Under the pieces are notes generated by a model. That model did not search any database and was not told the DNA's origin. It worked only from the letters and a program-made list of their open reading frames with translations. DNA of 64,000 nucleotides from Ardenticatenaceae bacterium (GTDB taxonomy: Bacteria > Chloroflexota > Anaerolineae > Promineifilales > Promineifilaceae): contig JACKBV010000015.1 of NCBI GenBank assembly GCA_020634315.1, positions 1 through 64,000 on the forward strand, written 5' to 3'. The position numbers were made by a program, and so were the translations under genes. This document shows, in pieces, positions 61,876 to 64,000 of this stretch (position 1 is the stretch's first letter; every line of letters begins with the position of its first letter).

Positions 61876-63555
61876 TTAGCTCTCCCCATCCGGGCACAAA
61901 ACTTCCACGTCTTGATACAGTAAAAACCAATCTGCCAGCGTCTGGTAACGGTCGCGCGGTGTATCTATACGGCCGATTTCGACTTCGTGAACGGCCGTAC
62001 TCAATGCATACGTATCCACATGTTGGTACAGCGTCAACGCCGGTAATTCCTCATCATAACGGCGCAAAAACACATCGTAAAACGGCTTGCGATCAACCTG
62101 TCCCCACGTCTGCCGTCCACTTTCCAACGCCTCACTGGCGCGTCGCTGATTCCAACCGGCGTAATTATTGCCGCGTATAATCGCTTCCTGGCTCCAAAAA
62201 TCATACAAATCGGGATCGGCCGGTGGCGCAATTTGCAGCAGCGCCACATCAAACTCACGGCTTGCCAGCGCCGCACGTAACTCATCCAGGCTGGCGGCTC
62301 TTGTCTGCGTCACCGCCACGCCAACCTGACTCCACTGGGCGGCAATGGCCTCTGCCAGGGCACGGTCTGTTGGCTTATCCAGCAGCAGCAGACGCAGCGT
62401 CAACGTCTCTTCATCACGTTGGCGCACCGATTGCCCCTCCGGCAGCAGCCAGCCATCTCCATCCAACAACCCCTGCGCCGCGGCCAAATCAGGCGTATAG
62501 CGCGTCATCAACGAGGCATTGTACGCCCAAGATGAAGGCAAATAAGGACCTTCCAGCGGCACGCCCTGCCCATGCAAAACAGCATCCACAAGTTGCTCAC
62601 GATCCAATGCGTAGGCCAACGCCTGGCGCACGGCAAGCTGCGGCACAGCGACGCCTGTTTCGCTGACATTGAACAGCAGCTCTGTGTAACGCGGCACGGT
62701 TGCCGTGAACAATCGCGTCTCCGGCAGCGCCGCCACCTCTGGCAGCATTGTTGGCGACACGGAGTCGATGGCGTGAATTTCGCCAGCGGCATACGCCGCC
62801 AACAAGCTGGTTTCGTCGGGGAAAAAGCGCATTTCTAGATTGGCGATCTTGATTTGCGGCCAATTTAGGGGATTGGGGGTTAATGTGAGACTGCCAGTAA
62901 GCTGCGGGTTTTGGTTGGCCTGCACCATAAATGGCCCGGTGCCCACAGGAGATTGGTTAAAGGGGTGGTCAGCAAGGGTAACGGCCGTTACCCCCTCCAA
63001 ACGATGCGCCGGTAAAATGCCACGCGTCGTTGCCTGCAAAAAAGGCGAGTACGGCTCCGTCAGCACAAACTGCACAGTTTGTGCATCGAGGACATTAATC
63101 GTCACACTCTGCCACAAACGCGCGGCCGATGTCGCCCCAGGAAAAGCAGGGTCGGCCATCAAGCCATAGGTGAAAGCGACGTCATTGGCCGTGACCGGCT
63201 CGCCATCTTGCCAGACAGCGTCGTCACGCAGCGTGAAGGTGACGGTCAGGCCATCATCGCTAACTTGCCAGGATTGAGCCAGAGCGGGAGCGATACGGCC
63301 GTTTTCATCATACCGCGTCAGCCCGTCAAAAATCAGGCTCACCAACTGCTGGTCTACCGGATTGCTATCGCTGAGCAAGGGATTGAGAAAACGTGGTGCG
63401 CCCACCACTCCTTCTACAAACGTTCCCCCCGGAGCTGGCTCGGTGATGGTGCAGTAACTTACCGACTGTACCTGTTCTTGATAAGAGAGCAAGGCCAGGA
63501 TCAAGATAAATCCCAGCACGGCTAGCAGCAATTGCCAGCGTAAATTGAGCTTCAT
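61876..63555 (-). CDS. ABC transporter substrate-binding protein, family 5 (peptide/nickel type)
   Basis: 559 residues. N-terminal hydrophobic segment (LLLAVLGFILILALLSY), without a lipobox, acts as signal or anchor. Family 5 signatures: FVEGVVGAPRFLNPLLSDS, LIFDGLTRYDENGRIAPALAQSW near 75 and TFTLRDDAVWQDGEPVTANDV near 108, then GTGPFMV and AVRQALAYALDRE. Binds oligopeptides or similar for import; no permease or ATPase gene is adjacent. The gene lies 107 bases downstream of secG on the same strand. Confidence 0.9.
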   Translation of the reverse strand: MKLNLRWQLLLAVLGFILILALLSYQEQVQSVSYCTITEPAPGGTFVEGVVGAPRFLNPLLSDSNPVDQQLVSLIFDGLTRYDENGRIAPALAQSWQVSDDGLTVTFTLRDDAVWQDGEPVTANDVAFTYGLMADPAFPGATSAARLWQSVTINVLDAQTVQFVLTEPYSPFLQATTRGILPAHRLEGVTAVTLADHPFNQSPVGTGPFMVQANQNPQLTGSLTLTPNPLNWPQIKIANLEMRFFPDETSLLAAYAAGEIHAIDSVSPTMLPEVAALPETRLFTATVPRYTELLFNVSETGVAVPQLAVRQALAYALDREQLVDAVLHGQGVPLEGPYLPSSWAYNASLMTRYTPDLAAAQGLLDGDGWLLPEGQSVRQRDEETLTLRLLLLDKPTDRALAEAIAAQWSQVGVAVTQTRAASLDELRAALASREFDVALLQIAPPADPDLYDFWSQEAIIRGNNYAGWNQRRASEALESGRQTWGQVDRKPFYDVFLRRYDEELPALTLYQHVDTYALSTAVHEVEIGRIDTPRDRYQTLADWFLLYQDVEVLCPDGES

Positions 63556-63612
63556 ATGCGAAAAGGTGAAACAAACAGTGTCATGAAATTTCTGTCATGA
63601 ACATGGGGTATC

Positions 63613-63643
63613 GGTTTGCAAGTCTGCAACAGACCTGCAAACC
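63613..63643. repeat. Long hairpin between secG and the solute-binding gene
   Basis: Arms GGTTTGCAAGTCTG and CAGACCTGCAAACC pair at 13 of 14 positions around a 3-base loop. No T-run follows on either strand, so a plain terminator is unlikely; it may stabilise the 3' end of secG mRNA or tune read-through. Confidence 0.7.
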
Positions 63644-63662
63644 CAAAAACAGCTTCTTCGGT

Positions 63663-63908
63663 TTAGCCCCAGGCCAAAAAAGCGAGGATTGTGTTGATGA
63701 AGAAAATCACAGATGTGATGATTGTCAGTTGATGCATGGTCGCTTCGATACCGCGACGGGTGCGCACACCACCGCTCAAATCACTGCCACCACCCAGGAA
63801 CCCGCCCAGGTCTGACCCTTTCATCTGCAACAAAACCAGGATCGTTAAAGCGATCCCTAAAATAATTTCAATAATGCTCACATATGGCGCTAGTGGTTGG
63901 AAATCCAT
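63663..63908 (-). CDS. secG: Protein-export membrane subunit SecG
   Basis: 81 residues from ATG 63908 (AGAGGT 7 bases upstream). Two membrane helices (VSIIEIILGIALTILVLLQ and LTIITSVIFFINTILAFLA) around the conserved glycine-rich loop QMKGSDLGGFLGGGS. SecG assists SecYE translocation. Codons upstream of 63908 remain open but lack SecG homology. Neighbouring the solute-binding protein, a common order in this phylum. Confidence 0.92.
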   Translation of the reverse strand: MDFQPLAPYVSIIEIILGIALTILVLLQMKGSDLGGFLGGGSDLSGGVRTRRGIEATMHQLTIITSVIFFINTILAFLAWG

Positions 63909-64000
63909 CGTCTGTACCTCTTTAACAAGATGAGCAGGATTCACCATGCCGATGGCAAATCCTGCCTGAAATTTAAGAAAACGTGGCAATGTGCCAGCCA

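Larger units (their letters stand above)
63..63310. repeat. Dispersed palindrome ACGGCCGT (HIP1-like), about 80 copies
   Basis: Scanning by eye gives roughly 80 exact ACGGCCGT, most extended to AACGGCCGTT and often GAAACGGCCGTTTCC. Examples: 63-70, 5763-5770, 6648-6655, 9429-9436, and pairs near 52221/52240, 55705/55723 and 60461/60500. Chance expectation in 64 kb is about one. Copies fall in coding and non-coding DNA on average every 700-800 bases, but are almost absent from 12.4-18.3 kb apart from one at 15236, and from most of rpoC. In coding frames they usually read as T-A-V, N-G-R or R-P. Confidence 0.92.

Overview
The window is a bacterial chromosome segment of moderate GC, most likely from an uncultured member of the Chloroflexota (Anaerolineae/Ardenticatenia-like). 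That placement is an inference. It rests on the family mix: type 2 isopentenyl-diphosphate isomerase beside a polyprenyl synthase, an RpoC with a long coiled-coil insertion, a DUF2089/SHOCT/DUF4097 envelope cluster, many beta-propeller and STAND ATPase proteins, and secG beside a solute-binding protein. No rRNA, tRNA, CRISPR array, phage or transposase gene was recognised. The most pervasive signal is the palindrome ACGGCCGT (usually AACGGCCGTT), seen by eye about 80 times in 64 kb where about one is expected by chance. It lies in genes and between them, like the HIP1 octamer of cyanobacteria.

Layout. 0-11.2 kb is core metabolism on the minus strand: fused 2-oxoacid dehydrogenase E1, a lipoprotein, an HdrD-like Fe-S oxidoreductase, beta carbonic anhydrase, moeA, a ROK-like protein and ligA. 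11.7-18.4 kb is an AT-rich block with every gene on the plus strand: barstar-like protein, two proteins each built from two MazG-like modules with Cys-rich tails around a membrane protein, a solitary HigA, small unknowns, a HEAT-repeat protein and an SGNH hydrolase. Several gaps there hold attC-like imperfect palindromes, so part of it looks like an integron cassette cluster with no integrase in view. 18.4-22.7 kb is a polysaccharide locus (GT4, GtrA, a frameshifted O-antigen ligase/polymerase, a UDP-xylose synthase-like decarboxylase). 23.1-25.2 kb holds fni and a polyprenyl synthase. 25.3-29.6 kb is rpoC, standing alone without rpoB behind its own consensus promoter.

30.7-36.5 kb is a three-gene minus-strand operon: a death-like/effector-associated-domain coiled-coil protein, an nSTAND ATPase fused to an FGE-sulfatase domain, and a membrane beta-propeller protein. 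It is a plausible conflict or signalling system. 36.5-41.8 kb is a probable envelope-stress cluster (DUF2089, DUF4097, three SHOCT-type proteins, one GNAT). 42-47.3 kb has a GT2, DUF951, an alpha/beta hydrolase-DUF3267 fusion and a frameshifted alpha-amylase. 47.3-50.1 kb is a heavily frameshifted CHAT-STAND-TPR gene abutting the 3' end of an alpha/beta hydrolase gene. 52.3-64 kb carries glpX, a SulP-STAS-rhodanese transporter, a sugar-1-phosphate transferase, a propeller protein, a tandem ArsR-DUF2087 regulator pair with a readable promoter/operator, map, a peptide-binding protein and secG.

Caution: single-base indels interrupt several otherwise convincing genes (20.9, 41.6, 45.85, 50.16 and many between 47.3 and 50.1 kb). 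Some sit in homopolymers, so assembly error must be separated from real decay.
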